A stretch of DNA of 64,000 nucleotides, from contig NZ_BBCJ01000009.1 in NCBI RefSeq assembly GCF_001311985.1, forward strand, positions 81,700-145,699, given 5' to 3'. The position numbers and the translations under genes are program-made. This DNA is from Geotalea toluenoxydans JCM 15764. Lineage in GTDB: Bacteria > Desulfobacterota > Desulfuromonadia > Geobacterales > Geobacteraceae. Position 1 is the first letter of the stretch. Every line of letters begins with the position of its first letter. The notes beneath the pieces were generated by a model. The model worked only from the letters and a program-made list of their open reading frames with translations. It had not been told where the DNA came from and made no database searches. Shown one piece after another: positions 1 through 9,923 of this stretch.

Positions 1-1
1 C

Positions 2-565
2 AACTTCATGGCCCTGATCTGCCTGGACTACATATATCGGGATCTGTACGCTTCCAACATCAAGCAGATCATCGACCATGCCGACCGCCTCTTCTTCAGT
101 ACCAAGCAGGGGTTGGATGCTCTGTTCGTCATCCAGTGCAACCCTAAGCCGGAGCATCGGGCCTATTTCGAGGTCATCAGCGGTTTCTATGGTGAATATC
201 TGGAGGATACGCCGGGGGTAAGGGAGACGGTTTCCGTCTTTGCCAATACTTCCGATGAGACCAGTCTGGAAGGACTGCCATCCCAGGCACCCTACGGCAA
301 CTCTTTCGTTGTTATGAACAAGCACTACAAGCTGGGGAAGATCCAGCACCCGGAATTCACCACCGACAATTTCAACGGTGCCCCGGTGTGCCGGCTGCGC
401 TTCGGCACCGGCACGCGCCTCTATTACATCAACCTGCCCCTGTACCATGAGTTGGACCCTCGCACCAGCAGGATCCCCCTCAAGGTGCACGTGGTCCTGC
501 GCTGGTCCGAAGGGAAGTGGGTCAAGATACAGGGCGACGAAATGGTGGCAGCTGTAACCGGCTGA
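2..565 (+). CDS. Conserved hypothetical protein, 5' end outside the window
   Basis: The frame is already open at the window edge (two codons, N-F, precede the first ATG at 8), so the true start may lie upstream. About 187 residues are visible, with no signal peptide, membrane segment or motif that I recognise. The protein is rich in aromatic residues and probably cytoplasmic. It lies 40 bp upstream of argH on the same strand, so it is probably co-transcribed with the arginine genes. Function unknown. Confidence 0.7.
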   Translation, partial: NFMALICLDYIYRDLYASNIKQIIDHADRLFFSTKQGLDALFVIQCNPKPEHRAYFEVISGFYGEYLEDTPGVRETVSVFANTSDETSLEGLPSQAPYGNSFVVMNKHYKLGKIQHPEFTTDNFNGAPVCRLRFGTGTRLYYINLPLYHELDPRTSRIPLKVHVVLRWSEGKWVKIQGDEMVAAVTG

Positions 566-605
566 CCGACATTATATTGCATGCATTAGCATCAGGAGAG
601 ACCAG

Positions 606-1982
606 ATGAGCAAAGACAAGCTGTGGGGTGGCCGTTTCACCCAGCCCACCAACAAATTCGTCGAGGAATTCACCGCTTCCATCGACTTCGACAAGCGCCT
701 CTACCATCAGGATATTCGCGGCTCCATCGCCCACGCTCGGATGTTGGGCAAACAGCGGATCATCCCAATGGAGGATGTGGAGAAAATAGTCCATGGACTG
801 CAGGAGATCCTTGACCAGATCGAGGCCGGCAAATTCGATTTTTCCATTTCCCTGGAAGACATCCACATGAATATCGAGTCGCGCCTTTCGGCGAAGATCG
901 GCGAGGCGGGCAAACGTCTGCACACCGGCCGCTCGCGCAACGACCAGGTGGCCCTGGACATCCGCCTCTACCTGCGGGATGAGCTGGTGGAGATCAGCGC
1001 TTACCTTGATCTGCTGGTGGATTCACTGCTCAACCAGGCGGAAAAGAATATCGATGTCATCATGCCGGGCTATACCCACCTCCAGACTGCCCAGCCGATT
1101 CTCTTCGCCCATCACATGCTTGCTTATGTGGAAATGTTCAAGCGGGACAAGGCCCGCATGGAAGACTGCCTGAAGCGGACCAACGTCCTGCCGCTGGGGG
1201 CCGGTGCCCTGGCAGGGACCACCTTCCCCATCGACCGGGAGCACGTGGCCGAATTGCTGGACTTCCCCGAGGTAACCCGCAACTCCCTCGACTCGGTTTC
1301 CGACCGTGACTTTGCCCTGGAATTCCTGGCCCATGCTTCCATTCTGATGATGCACCTCTCTCGATTCTCCGAGGAGCTGATCCTCTGGTCCACAAGTGAA
1401 TTCAAATTCATTGACCTCTCCGACGGCTTCTGCACCGGCTCTTCCATCATGCCCCAGAAGAAAAATCCCGATGTACCGGAACTGGTGCGGGGCAAGACCG
1501 GCCGGGTATATGGTAACCTGATGGCCCTCCTCACCGTGATGAAATCACTGCCCCTGGCCTACAACAAGGACATGCAGGAGGACAAGGAGCCGCTTTTCGA
1601 CACCATCGACACCGTCAAGGGAAGCCTCAAGATCTTCGCCGACATGATCCGGGAGATGCAGGTCAACACCGACACCATGCGCAACGCAGCGGCAAAAGGC
1701 TTTTCCACGGCCACCGACGTGGCCGACTACCTGGTGCGCAAGGGAATGCCGTTCCGCGACGCCCATGAGGTGGTGGGAAAATCGGTTGCATACTGCATCG
1801 CCAACAAAAAGGACCTGCCGGAGCTGTCCATCGAGGAATGGAAGGGTTTTTCCCCGATGATCGATACCGACATCTATGAGGCCATCACCCTGGAGGCCAG
1901 CGTCAATGCTCGCCGTGCAACCGGCGGCACTTCTCTGGAAGGGGTAAAAAGAGAGATTGCCAGGGTTCGCGCTGGCAAATAG
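606..1982 (+). CDS. argH: Argininosuccinate lyase
   Basis: Cleaves argininosuccinate to arginine and fumarate, the last step of arginine synthesis, in the cytoplasm. The protein has 458 residues, the usual family length. It opens with the family start KLWGGRF and carries the fumarase/aspartase-superfamily signature [12 protein letters not shown] at about residues 277-288, which holds the catalytic Ser loop. The ATG at 606 follows AGGAGAG at a good distance. The frame is intact. Confidence 0.97.
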   Translation: MSKDKLWGGRFTQPTNKFVEEFTASIDFDKRLYHQDIRGSIAHARMLGKQRIIPMEDVEKIVHGLQEILDQIEAGKFDFSISLEDIHMNIESRLSAKIGEAGKRLHTGRSRNDQVALDIRLYLRDELVEISAYLDLLVDSLLNQAEKNIDVIMPGYTHLQTAQPILFAHHMLAYVEMFKRDKARMEDCLKRTNVLPLGAGALAGTTFPIDREHVAELLDFPEVTRNSLDSVSDRDFALEFLAHASILMMHLSRFSEELILWSTSEFKFIDLSDGFCTGSSIMPQKKNPDVPELVRGKTGRVYGNLMALLTVMKSLPLAYNKDMQEDKEPLFDTIDTVKGSLKIFADMIREMQVNTDTMRNAAAKGFSTATDVADYLVRKGMPFRDAHEVVGKSVAYCIANKKDLPELSIEEWKGFSPMIDTDIYEAITLEASVNARRATGGTSLEGVKREIARVRAGK

Positions 1983-2048
1983 ACGGCTGTGGCTTTTTGC
2001 CAATTTCGGCGTTGCCCGGCGTCATCTTCTTGTGCGGCGTAGCGCCGT

Positions 2049-2150
2049 CCCCCTCTCCCTAACCCTCCCCCACGAGGGGGGAGGGAATACAGTTTACCCT
2101 CTCCCTTTATGGGAGAGGGTGGCCGAAGGCCGGGTGAGGGCCTCCGCGGG
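2049..2150 (+). repeat. CCCTCTCCC-type intergenic palindromic repeat
   Basis: Between argH and the next lipoprotein there is a C-run/G-run palindromic block. A first pair is CCCTCCCCC/GGGGGGAGGG. A second hairpin is CTCTCCC-tttat-GGGAGAG, followed by GGTGGCCGAAGGCCGGGTGAGGG. This kind of dispersed repeat is common between genes in proteobacteria. It has no coding value and may act as an attenuating stem-loop. Confidence 0.7.
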
Positions 2151-2204
2151 ATTCCTCGTGCGCTTTGACCTTGCCTCAAAATTCACAGCAGTTATGAAAG
2201 AGCA

Positions 2205-2962
2205 ATGAATAAAGCAACGTTACTTCTTATAATCATGTTGCCCCTTCTTGCCGCCTGCGGCAAGAAAGGGCCGCTGGTGCCGCCGGAGGCGCTGGTGCCG
2301 GCTGCGGTGAATGATCTGTTCGTTGCCCAGAAGGGGGAGTATTTCCAGCTTTCCTGGTCGGAACCGACACGGGAGGTGGGAGGCGGGCGCCTGACGAATC
2401 TTGCCGGCTTTGAGCTCTTTCGGAGGGAGATGTTACCCCCGGCTGAGGATTGCGAACAGTGCCCCACTGCCTATCGCCTGCTGAAAAAGATCGATCAGGA
2501 TTACCTGCGTGATGTGGACCGCCGCGGCAACCTGTTATTGGTCAACGACAACGGGGTAGAGACCGGCAAGACCTACCAGTACAAGGTCATCTCGCGGAAA
2601 AAGGACGGCACCCCCAGCCCGGAATCCAACCGGGCACGGCGGCAGAAGGTCAATCCCCCCTTGCCGCCGGAGGTCAAGGCAACTTCCCAGGCAACCAGTA
2701 TCGTCATTGAGTTGAATCCTGCGCAGGTGGCGCCGGCCGCTGTCCTGTCGGGATACAATATTTACCGCTGGCGGACCGGGCAGTCCATTCCCCCGTTTCC
2801 CCTCAACGACAAGCCCGTTACCGGCAGTGCCTTTGAAGACCAGCGGGTGGAGCGGGGTGTTACCTATTCCTATGCTGTGCGTACCTGGTCAAGGCAGCGG
2901 GAGAAGATGTGGAGAGCGCACCTTCCAACCAGGTGAGCGGAGCTTTGACAGAGCCTGACTGA
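2205..2962 (+). CDS. Lipoprotein with fibronectin type III-like domains (frameshifted near its end)
   Basis: The N-terminus is a lipoprotein signal: a hydrophobic stretch ending in the lipobox LLAAC, then GKKGPLVPPE. The latter resembles the conserved start of the LptM/YifL lipoproteins often found next to lysA. Two fibronectin III-like segments follow (about residues 35-145 and 150-250). As written, the frame runs off at 2936. Restoring one base near 2889 gives a natural end (VESAPSNQVSG...) with a stop at 2960-2962. It sits between argH and lysA, as in Geobacter genomes. Probably membrane-anchored; partner unknown. Confidence 0.8.
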
Positions 2963-2995
2963 TCGTCTTAATCTGCCAATATAACGTCGTTTATT

Positions 2996-3024
2996 TTGAC
3001 TTTTACCCTCCTGTATGTTAGAAA
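2996..3024 (+). promoter_or_regulatory. Sigma-70-like promoter upstream of lysA
   Basis: TTGACT at 2996-3001 and TAGAAA at 3019-3024 are separated by 17 bp in an A+T-rich gap about 110 bp before lysA. It is likely to drive the lysA-dapA-dapB block. Sequence match only. Confidence 0.4.
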
Positions 3025-3131
3025 TATTCACTTTTATCGTTTTTTCCCCCTCTCCCTGCTTGAGAAAATCGATTCATCGCCACTGACACCGTATACTGGT
3101 AATTTTATCTAATAGTTTGAGGAAAAGTTTA

Positions 3132-4385
3132 ATGCACCACTTTCAGTACAAGGGGCACGATCTCTATGCCGAAGATGTGGCGATCAAGGACATCGTCGCC
3201 AAGGTCGGCAGCCCCTTCTACGTCTATTCCCAGGCCACCCTCGAGCGCCATTTCCGCGCCATGGACGAGGCTTTTGCTTCCGTTTCCCATACCATCTGCT
3301 ATTCGATGAAGGCCAATTCCAATCTGGCGGTGGTGAAGAACTTCGTCAACCTGGGTGGCGGCGTCGATATCGTTTCCGGCGGCGAGCTGTACCGTGCCCT
3401 GAAGGCGGGGGCGAGTCCTTCGAAAGTCGTCTACTCCGGCGTTGGCAAGAAGGATGACGAGATCGAGTATGCCCTCAATACCGGCATCCTCATGTTCAAC
3501 GTGGAGTCGGAGCAGGAACTGACCCGCATTTCCGAGATCGCCAGCCGCATTGGCAAGAAGGCCGGGATCGCCATCCGCGTCAATCCTGACGTTGATCCCC
3601 AGACCCATCCCTATATTACCACAGGTCTAAAGAATGCCAAGTTCGGCATCACCATCGACCGCGCCATTGAAGAGTACAGTCGGGCCAAGGGCCTGCCTGG
3701 CATCGAGATCCTCGGCATCGACTGCCATATTGGCAGCCAGCTGACCAAAGTCAGCCCCTTCGTCGACGCAATCAAGAAGCTGAAGAATGTCATCGGCAAG
3801 CTGAAGGAGATGGGCATCAGCCTCAAGTACTTCGACCTTGGCGGCGGTTTGGGCATCCAGTACAACGACGAAGCACCGCCACTGCCAGCCGATTACGGCA
3901 GCGAGATCATCAAAGAGACCAAGGACCTGGGCATGCACCTTCTTTTCGAGCCGGGGCGCAGCCTGGTGGGCAACGCCGGCATCTTGGTGGCCAAGACCCT
4001 TTACATCAAGCACCGCGACGAAAAGAACTTCATAGTGATCGACGCCGGCATGAACGATCTGGCCCGCCCGGCCCTCTATGGGTCCTTTCACGGCATTAAG
4101 CCGGTGGTTAACAACCAGGACGGCGTCATTACCGCCGATATCGTCGGCCCCATCTGCGAGTCGGGGGACTTCCTGGCCAAGGACCGTGAGGTGCCCGTGT
4201 TCAAACAGGGAGACCTGATGGCCTTCATGTCCGCCGGCGCCTACGGTTTCGCCATGTCCAGCACCTACAACAGCCGTCCCCGCGTTGCCGAGGTCATGGT
4301 CAAAGGAAACAAGTTCGAGGTTGTCCGCGAGCGGGAGACGGTGGAAGACCTGATGAAGGGTGAAAAAGTCCCTTCGTTCCTGTAG
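3132..4385 (+). CDS. lysA: Diaminopimelate decarboxylase
   Basis: Decarboxylates meso-diaminopimelate to L-lysine using PLP. The protein has 417 residues, typical for LysA. The PLP lysine is K60 in the motif YSMKANSN. The phosphate-binding GGGLG lies near residue 237, EPGRS near 273 and the substrate loop CESGD near 342. The ATG at 3132 is chosen because GAGGAAA lies just upstream; an in-frame TTG at 3117 is not supported. It heads the lysine block lysA-dapA-dapB-dapL. Confidence 0.96.
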   Translation: MHHFQYKGHDLYAEDVAIKDIVAKVGSPFYVYSQATLERHFRAMDEAFASVSHTICYSMKANSNLAVVKNFVNLGGGVDIVSGGELYRALKAGASPSKVVYSGVGKKDDEIEYALNTGILMFNVESEQELTRISEIASRIGKKAGIAIRVNPDVDPQTHPYITTGLKNAKFGITIDRAIEEYSRAKGLPGIEILGIDCHIGSQLTKVSPFVDAIKKLKNVIGKLKEMGISLKYFDLGGGLGIQYNDEAPPLPADYGSEIIKETKDLGMHLLFEPGRSLVGNAGILVAKTLYIKHRDEKNFIVIDAGMNDLARPALYGSFHGIKPVVNNQDGVITADIVGPICESGDFLAKDREVPVFKQGDLMAFMSAGAYGFAMSSTYNSRPRVAEVMVKGNKFEVVRERETVEDLMKGEKVPSFL

Positions 4386-4466
4386 ACTAAATAATATATG
4401 GGCAAGACCCTGTCTTTGCCCGGATAAGGCAGACACACCCCGGTCTGACCCAAACGGAGGTTGCAT

Positions 4467-5338
4467 ATGTTCAAAGGAAGCATTGTCGCCATTGTTACAC
4501 CATTCAACAATGGTGTGGTGGATGAAGAAAAACTGCGGGAACTGGTGGAATTCCAGATTGCCGGTGGCACCGATGCCATCGTGCCGTGCGGCACCACCGG
4601 GGAGTCCTCCACCCTGGACTACGAGGAGCATGACCGGGTCATTGAGATTGTTGTCCAGCAGGTGAACAAGCGGGTTCCGGTCATTGCCGGCACCGGCTCC
4701 AACTCCACCCGCGAGGCCATCGAAATGACCGAGCATGCCAAGCAGCTCGGCGCCGACGGCGCGCTGCTCGTTACTCCATACTACAACAAGCCGACCCAGG
4801 AAGGGCTCTATCGCCACTACATGGCTGTTGCCGATGGGGTGGCCCTGCCCCAGATCCTCTACAACGTGCCGGGACGCACCGGCGTCAATCTGCTGCCGGA
4901 AACGGTGGCACGGCTGGCCGAGCACAAGAACATCGTTGCCATCAAGGAAGCGACCGGCTCCCTGCAGCAGGCATCGGAAGTGCTGGACCTGTGCGGCGAC
5001 AAGATTGACGTCCTCTGCGGTGACGATTTCATAACTTTCCCCATGATGCTTGCGGCGCCAAGGGGGTCATTTCGGTGGTCGCCAACATCATGCCCAAAGA
5101 GGTCGCCGCCCTGGTGGACGCCTTCTTTGCCGGCAAGATGGAAGAAGCCCGTCAGTGGCACCTGAAGCTGTTGAAGATCTCCAATGCCATGTTCATCGAG
5201 AGCAACCCGGTGCCGGTCAAGACCGCTGTTGGCCTGATGGGCAAGGCTAGCGACGAGGTAAGGCTGCCGCTGGCGCCGATGTCGGAAGCCAACAAAGCTA
5301 AACTGACGGCAGTAATGAAAGAATACAAGCTTATCTAA
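4467..5338 (+). CDS. dapA: 4-hydroxy-tetrahydrodipicolinate synthase (one frameshift)
   Basis: Condenses pyruvate with aspartate semialdehyde, the first committed step of the diaminopimelate/lysine branch. The protein starts MFKGSIVAIVTPF after GGAGG. It carries GTTGES near residue 42, YYNKP, and the Schiff-base lysine K160 in VAIKEATG. The frame is lost near 5052: before it reads MMLAAPRG, and the continuation in another frame reads GAKGVISVVANIMPKEV up to the stop at 5336-5338. Both halves match DapA, so a missing base in the sequence is more likely than a dead gene. Confidence 0.92.
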
Positions 5339-5345
5339 ATCGATT

Positions 5346-5426
5346 CACCACTAAGGCACGAAGAGCACTAAGTAAACCAAAGGTTCTTCCTTTCGGTTTC
5401 TTCGTGTCCTTAGTGTCTTCCTGGTA
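5346..5426. repeat. Intergenic inverted repeat (CACTAAGGCACGAAG type)
   Basis: The dapA-dapB gap holds ACCACTAAGGCACGAAG and, about 40 bp on, its imperfect reverse complement CTTCGTGTCCTTAGTG. This type of dispersed intergenic repeat can fold into a long hairpin in the transcript. It is not coding. Confidence 0.6.
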
Positions 5427-5443
5427 AGACAAGGGGTTTTTCA

Positions 5444-6247
5444 ATGGTGAAAGTTGCCGTTTGCGGTGCCGCTGGCCGCATGGGTCAAAGGATTATAGTT
5501 GCAATAACCGAAGCCGAAGGGATCGAGCTCTCCGGTGCCCTGGAGCGGCCGGGCCATCCCCTGGTCGGTCAGGACGCGGGGCTTCTTGCCGGCTGCGGCG
5601 AACTGAAGGTTAAGATCAGCGACGACATCAATGCCGTCGTCGAAGGGTGCGATGTCCTGATCGACTTCACCACCCCGAAGGTGTCCCTGAAGAACCTGGA
5701 GGTCTGTGCCCTGAAGAAGAAGTCTATCGTCATCGGCTCCACCGGCTTCACCCCCGAAGAACGGGCACTGGCTGCCGAGCTGGCCAAGGAGATCCCGGCG
5801 GTGCTCGCCCCAAACATGAGCGTCGGCGTCAACGTCTGCTTCAAGGTCTTGAAGGACGTGGCCAAGACCCTGGGTGACGACTTCGACGTGGAGATCGTCG
5901 AGCTGCACCACAACAAGAAGAAAGACTCCCCCTCCGGCACTGCGGTGCGCATGGGGGAGGTGGTGGCCGAGGCCCTCGGGCGCGACTACAACAAGGTGGC
6001 CAACTATCACCGGGAAGGAATCTGCGGCGAGCGGACCAAGGAAGAGATCGGCATGCAGACGGTCCGCGGCGGCGACATCATCGGTGAGCACACCGTCTAC
6101 TTCATCGGCATGGGTGAGCGGATCGAGATTTCCCACCGGGCCATGACGCGGGATATGTTCTCCCGTGGTAGTGTCCGGGCGGCCAAGTGGATAGTTTCCC
6201 AGAAGCCGGGGATTTACGACATGCAGGATGTGTTGGGGCTGAAGTAA
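5444..6247 (+). CDS. dapB: 4-hydroxy-tetrahydrodipicolinate reductase
   Basis: Reduces the DapA product with NAD(P)H to tetrahydrodipicolinate. The protein has 267 residues, the normal length. The Rossmann motif GAAGRMG is at residues 8-14, and the DapB signature ELHHNKKKDSPSGTA carries the catalytic His and Lys. The frame is intact. It lies downstream of dapA, and its product feeds DapL (6903-8135). Confidence 0.96.
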   Translation: MVKVAVCGAAGRMGQRIIVAITEAEGIELSGALERPGHPLVGQDAGLLAGCGELKVKISDDINAVVEGCDVLIDFTTPKVSLKNLEVCALKKKSIVIGSTGFTPEERALAAELAKEIPAVLAPNMSVGVNVCFKVLKDVAKTLGDDFDVEIVELHHNKKKDSPSGTAVRMGEVVAEALGRDYNKVANYHREGICGERTKEEIGMQTVRGGDIIGEHTVYFIGMGERIEISHRAMTRDMFSRGSVRAAKWIVSQKPGIYDMQDVLGLK

Positions 6248-6258
6248 GGAGCATTAAA

Positions 6259-6492
6259 ATGGCTACCACCTATCGGGACAGGCTGATCGCTGATATTGAC
6301 GAGGTTCCTAAATCAAAACTGCCACAATTGTATGCCATCGTGCATACAATAAAGGAACAGTTGCTGACAACAGCTCCGACAGGACCAGGTGTTGGCAAGC
6401 GTTGTCTTGGCAGTGCCAAAGGGCATGTCTGGATGGCTGATGATTTCAACGCGCCGTTGCCGGATGAGATAGTTGACGAGTTTTACAAATGA
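6259..6492 (+). CDS. Antitoxin of a PIN-domain toxin-antitoxin pair
   Basis: A 77-residue protein; the ATG at 6259 follows AAGGAG. The body (RLIADIDEVPKSKLPQLYAIVHTIKEQL) looks like a small DUF2281/VapB-like antitoxin, and the acidic tail DEIVDEFYK would wrap the toxin. Its stop overlaps the toxin start by 4 bp (ATGA), the classic coupled arrangement. By family analogy it should neutralise the toxin and repress its own promoter. It begins 11 bp after dapB, so it is probably read from the lysine operon. Confidence 0.8.
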   Translation: MATTYRDRLIADIDEVPKSKLPQLYAIVHTIKEQLLTTAPTGPGVGKRCLGSAKGHVWMADDFNAPLPDEIVDEFYK

Positions 6493-6875
6493 AATGCCTG
6501 CTGGATACCCATGCGTTCATCTGGCTTATTACCGATGATGATCGCTTGTCAGCGAAGGCAAGAAAAACCATTCTTGATAGTCGAACTTTTTTATATCTTA
6601 GCAGCGCCAGCATTTGGGAGATGGTTGTCAAGGCCGCTATCGGCAAGTTGAAGCTTCCTGTTCATCCTGAAGCTTTCGTGCAGAAGCAGCTGGCGGCAGC
6701 CCAGATACAGGAACTCCCCGTCTCCTTCAAGCACGCCTTCCATCTGCAGCATCTGCCCAATCACCACAAGGATCCATTCGACCGAATGCTGGTGGCGCAG
6801 GCTCTAGCCGAAAAACTGACCATTCTCACAATCGATCCATTGATTGCCCAATATCCTGCAAAAACACTTTGGTAA
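6489..6875 (+). CDS. PIN-domain ribonuclease toxin (VapC-like)
   Basis: A 128-residue PIN protein of the Sll0205-like kind. The acidic metal-binding residues are visible: D6 (LLDTHAF), E44 (SIWEMVVK), D95/D98 (HHKDPFDRMLVAQA) and D116 (LTIDPLI). By family it is an Mg-dependent RNase held inactive by the antitoxin at 6259-6492, with which it overlaps by 4 bp. Its place between dapB and dapL is unusual and points to insertion into a housekeeping block. Confidence 0.88.
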   Translation: MKCLLDTHAFIWLITDDDRLSAKARKTILDSRTFLYLSSASIWEMVVKAAIGKLKLPVHPEAFVQKQLAAAQIQELPVSFKHAFHLQHLPNHHKDPFDRMLVAQALAEKLTILTIDPLIAQYPAKTLW

Positions 6876-6902
6876 TAATTAAAATAAGGAGATTTCTACG
6901 TA

Positions 6903-8135
6903 ATGGCAAAAATCAACGACAACTACCTGAAACTGAAAGCAGGCTACCTCTTTCCCGAAATTGGCCGCCGGGTGCGGGCCTTTGCCGAGGCTAATCCCTC
7001 TGCCAAGGTCATCCGTCTCGGTATCGGCGACGTCACCCGTCCCCTGGCCCCGGCCGTGATCAAGGCCTTCCACCAGGCGGTGGACGATCTGGCTACCACC
7101 GACCAGTTTGCCGGCTACGGCCCCGAGCAGGGCTACGACTGGCTGATCAATGCCATCATCGAGAAATCCTACAAGCCCCTGGGCGTTTCCCTGAAGACCG
7201 AGGAGATGTTCATCTCCGACGGTTCCAAGTGCGACTGCGCCAATATTCTGGACATCTTTGCCATGGACAACGTGGTTGCCATCGGCGACCCGGTCTACCC
7301 GGTTTACAACGACACCAACGTCATGATCGGCCGCACCGGCGAAGCCGATGACAAGGGCTACTACAAGGGGATCGTCTACCTCCCCTGTAACGAAGCCAAC
7401 AACTTCATTCCCGAGCTGCCCAAGGAGAAGGTGGACATCATCTATCTCTGCTTCCCCAACAACCCCACCGGCACCGTCGCCAGCAAAGCAGAGCTGAAGA
7501 AGTGGGTCGATTACGCCAACGCCAACGACGCCGTCATCTTTTTCGACGCCGCCTACGAGGCCTTCATCACCGATCCATCCATTCCCCACTCCATCTACGA
7601 GATCGAAGGGGCCAAAAAGTGCGCCATCGAGTTCCGCTCCTTCAGTAAGACCGCCGGCTTTACCGGCGTCCGTTGCGGTCTGGTGGTCGTGCCCGAAGAA
7701 GTCATGGGCACCACCGCCGACGGCGAGCGTTACAGCTTCAATCGCCTCTGGCTGCGCCGCACCACCACCAAGTTCAATGGTGCTTCCTATCCGGTACAGC
7801 GGGCTGCTGCTGCAGTTTACAGCGATGAAGGCTGGAAGCAGACCAAGGAGATCATCGACTACTACATGGAGAACGCCCGCATCATCCGTGAAGGTCTGAA
7901 GGAAACCGGTGTCACCGTTTTCGGCGGCGTCGATGCCCCCTACATCTGGCTCAAGACCCCCGGCGGCATGACCAGCTGGGACTTCTTCGATAAGCTGCTC
8001 AACGAATGCAACGTGGTCGGCACCCCCGGCTCCGGCTTCGGGCCTAGTGGGGAAGGATACTTCCGGCTTTCTGCATTTGGTCATCGGGAGAATGTGATTG
8101 AGGCGGTGGAGAGGATAAAGAAGAATTTGAAGTAG
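6903..8135 (+). CDS. dapL: LL-diaminopimelate aminotransferase
   Basis: Converts tetrahydrodipicolinate directly to LL-diaminopimelate with glutamate as amino donor, bypassing the succinylase/acetylase steps. The protein has 410 residues, fold type I PLP. The PLP lysine is K249 in [14 protein letters not shown], with FPNNPTGT upstream and the DapL start [17 protein letters not shown]. Intact. A GGCGGCC hairpin terminator follows at once. Together with lysA, dapA and dapB it completes the DapL-type lysine route. Confidence 0.96.
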   Translation: MAKINDNYLKLKAGYLFPEIGRRVRAFAEANPSAKVIRLGIGDVTRPLAPAVIKAFHQAVDDLATTDQFAGYGPEQGYDWLINAIIEKSYKPLGVSLKTEEMFISDGSKCDCANILDIFAMDNVVAIGDPVYPVYNDTNVMIGRTGEADDKGYYKGIVYLPCNEANNFIPELPKEKVDIIYLCFPNNPTGTVASKAELKKWVDYANANDAVIFFDAAYEAFITDPSIPHSIYEIEGAKKCAIEFRSFSKTAGFTGVRCGLVVVPEEVMGTTADGERYSFNRLWLRRTTTKFNGASYPVQRAAAAVYSDEGWKQTKEIIDYYMENARIIREGLKETGVTVFGGVDAPYIWLKTPGGMTSWDFFDKLLNECNVVGTPGSGFGPSGEGYFRLSAFGHRENVIEAVERIKKNLK

Positions 8136-8144
8136 TTTGTGACG

Positions 8145-8169
8145 AAAGGCGGCCTATGAGGCCGCCTTT
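8145..8169 (+). terminator. GGCGGCC hairpin terminator after dapL
   Basis: AAAGGCGGCC-TATGA-GGCCGCCTTT gives a perfect 10-bp stem 9 bp after the dapL stop. It is one of about ten near-identical hairpins that end transcription units in this window. Confidence 0.8.
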
Positions 8170-8328
8170 CATGAAAGGGTTTGTATTTCATTTTAGGCTT
8201 TGGCTTCGGGGGAGGCGGTGGTAGCAGGTCCGACAAGGTTTCCTGGCGTAACGTCACAACATAATGTAACAATTGACGGTAGATTGCACGTGTCCGTCGG
8301 CACGAAAAACATTAACGAGGTGACAAAG

Positions 8329-8445
8329 ATGAAACAAAATACGTTCAAGAAACTTGTAGCAAAAACAGTACGAAAAGCAGCGCGTTGTACGAGTACCGTG
8401 GCGTTACTAGGAAGCCTTGCATCTGCCCCGCTGACCAAAGCCTAA
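8329..8445 (+). CDS. Putative 38-residue cationic/hydrophobic peptide
   Basis: ATG at 8329 after ACGAGGTGAC, stop at 8443-8445. The product starts with a basic helix (MKQNTFKKLVAKTVRKAAR) and continues into a small hydrophobic stretch (TVALLGSLASAPLTKA), like a short signal or membrane-active peptide. It sits alone, convergent with the ubiquitin-like operon and 41 bp from its last gene. No family recognised. It could be a signal-peptide remnant, a toxin-like peptide or chance. Confidence 0.4.
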   Translation: MKQNTFKKLVAKTVRKAARCTSTVALLGSLASAPLTKA

Positions 8446-8486
8446 AATCCACAATGTACCAGCTCTTTTACTAATTCCAAATGCTC

Positions 8487-9923
8487 TCACAAGATTTTCT
8501 CACGCTGACGCTGTCTTTCGCGAGCTTTTTCAGCACCGATATCGCGACCGCAGAGTGAAAAATTTCGGTCTCCATGCCCTTCTAGTTCCTGACAATCACA
8601 CCCGTCTTTGCACTTCCTTTCGACATCGACTTCAATATTGCCTGGTATGTAGCGGTACCGCTGGATACCAAAATCACTGATTCCCCCAACCCCAGTTGCC
8701 AACGCAATCAACTGAAGGACCTCAAGGGAAGCAAGATTGGTGCTGAAGGGGAAGACATTCTCGTTATTTTTGTGTCGATGATCAGGTGGCAAACCTTTCA
8801 TGTAGCTCGGGTCATCAAGTTTGCCTGATTCTTCCAAATTTACATCCGTGAGATTATAAGTCCCGAGGCACGCAAGACAGGGTCTGCCAGGCGCGACTGT
8901 CTGAAGTTGCCAATCGACGCCAGTGAACCGCTTATTCTTGTCGAAGCGAACTTCAATTCCTCCATCAACAACCGGTATTAAATGACTATATGCAAAATGG
9001 TTGAGAATATGTCGGGCGCGGGGGCGGTCAACGCAACTAAAAATAACGTCGCAATCCAGCGCTGCACGGTAACCTTCTTCTTCTGCTAAGCTGTGCGGTG
9101 TTGAAGCAATATCTGTTCTCTCTGCAGTTGCTGAATGCTCAAACTGCCGCTTAGCAACTTCTATCTTTAGTTTGCCAAGGTCTGCTTCTGTTGCCCCTAA
9201 AAGTCTGTCGAGATTGTGCGGCTGTATCTCGTCGTAATCAATCAAAGAAATAAACTGCATTCCCATGCGGGCCAGGGTTTCTGCGACAATACTGCCAACG
9301 CTGCCTAGCCCAATGATGCCAATTTTGAGACGAGCAAGGTTTTGGTGATTATCTTTGCCCCAAACGGTGATAGAACGCTTAAATTGCTCTCGATAAACAG
9401 GTTTCGGCATTAAATCATCATTAAAATCTGCCTTAAGCCCTATCCCGACAATGCGAACAGATTGGCACCATTCGCGACGATACTCGCGGCCACCAACGTG
9501 TTGCCACATTCTCGCACTCCAAGTGCCATCAGAACCTATGGTCATCCCTACAAGCGGCAAATCGGTTAGTGCTGCCACTGCCCCAGCGATCTTCCGCTCG
9601 GCCAAAATGTCGTCTTCACTCATACCCTGCCAACCGGCTCCGGGGTGACTGTGGAGAAAAGCAATTCCACAGCCTTCCCGTAAAGCAATTGCGCAAACTT
9701 TCTCAAAATAATCTGGGTTAAAGCTAGCGTTCCCATGGACCTGCCTATCTCCGGCTTCCGGAAATATAATTGTATGAATCAGAGCAGTTAAACGTGAATT
9801 CCCCTGTGATGGAGTCCACAGAGCAAAAGTCAGATCCTCTTGCCGATCCTTTCGAATTAGAAAATTTGAGAGGCTGGTGTTCAGCCTCTCAGGCATGGCT
9901 ACAGATAATGAAATCTTAAGCAT
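8487..9923 (-). CDS. JAB deubiquitinase-E1 (ThiF) fusion protein
   Basis: A 478-residue fusion. Residues ~1-150 form a JAB/JAMM peptidase: H91-S-H93-P followed by S102 and D105 gives the zinc motif HxHP(x7)SxxD. Residues ~195-435 form a ThiF/E1 adenylation domain with GLGSVG at 205-210, D229/D231 and N237-R240 around the ATP site. CxxC at C349/C352 and C438/C442/C444 probably bind structural zinc. No cysteine lies between 352 and 438, where many E1s carry the thioester Cys. By family it should process and adenylate the ubiquitin-like protein encoded upstream. It is the last gene of the operon and overlaps the E2 gene by 8 bp. Confidence 0.88.
   Translation of the reverse strand: MLKISLSVAMPERLNTSLSNFLIRKDRQEDLTFALWTPSQGNSRLTALIHTIIFPEAGDRQVHGNASFNPDYFEKVCAIALREGCGIAFLHSHPGAGWQGMSEDDILAERKIAGAVAALTDLPLVGMTIGSDGTWSARMWQHVGGREYRREWCQSVRIVGIGLKADFNDDLMPKPVYREQFKRSITVWGKDNHQNLARLKIGIIGLGSVGSIVAETLARMGMQFISLIDYDEIQPHNLDRLLGATEADLGKLKIEVAKRQFEHSATAERTDIASTPHSLAEEEGYRAALDCDVIFSCVDRPRARHILNHFAYSHLIPVVDGGIEVRFDKNKRFTGVDWQLQTVAPGRPCLACLGTYNLTDVNLEESGKLDDPSYMKGLPPDHRHKNNENVFPFSTNLASLEVLQLIALATGVGGISDFGIQRYRYIPGNIEVDVERKCKDGCDCQELEGHGDRNFSLCGRDIGAEKARERQRQREKIL

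Noticed and set aside
2049..2150. CRISPR-like repeat
   Set aside because: A single palindromic block without regular spacers; it fits a dispersed intergenic repeat.
3627..4925. Long minus-strand open frame over lysA and dapA
   Set aside because: It is the mirror of two well-supported genes in G+C-rich DNA; no RBS, low-complexity His/Val/Gly make-up. The same holds for the frames at 6879-8084 (-), 25939-26964 (+) and 36466-37416 (-).
8193..8438. 81-residue minus-strand frame opposite the 38-residue peptide
   Set aside because: No RBS, overlaps the intergenic hairpin side and shows no family features.
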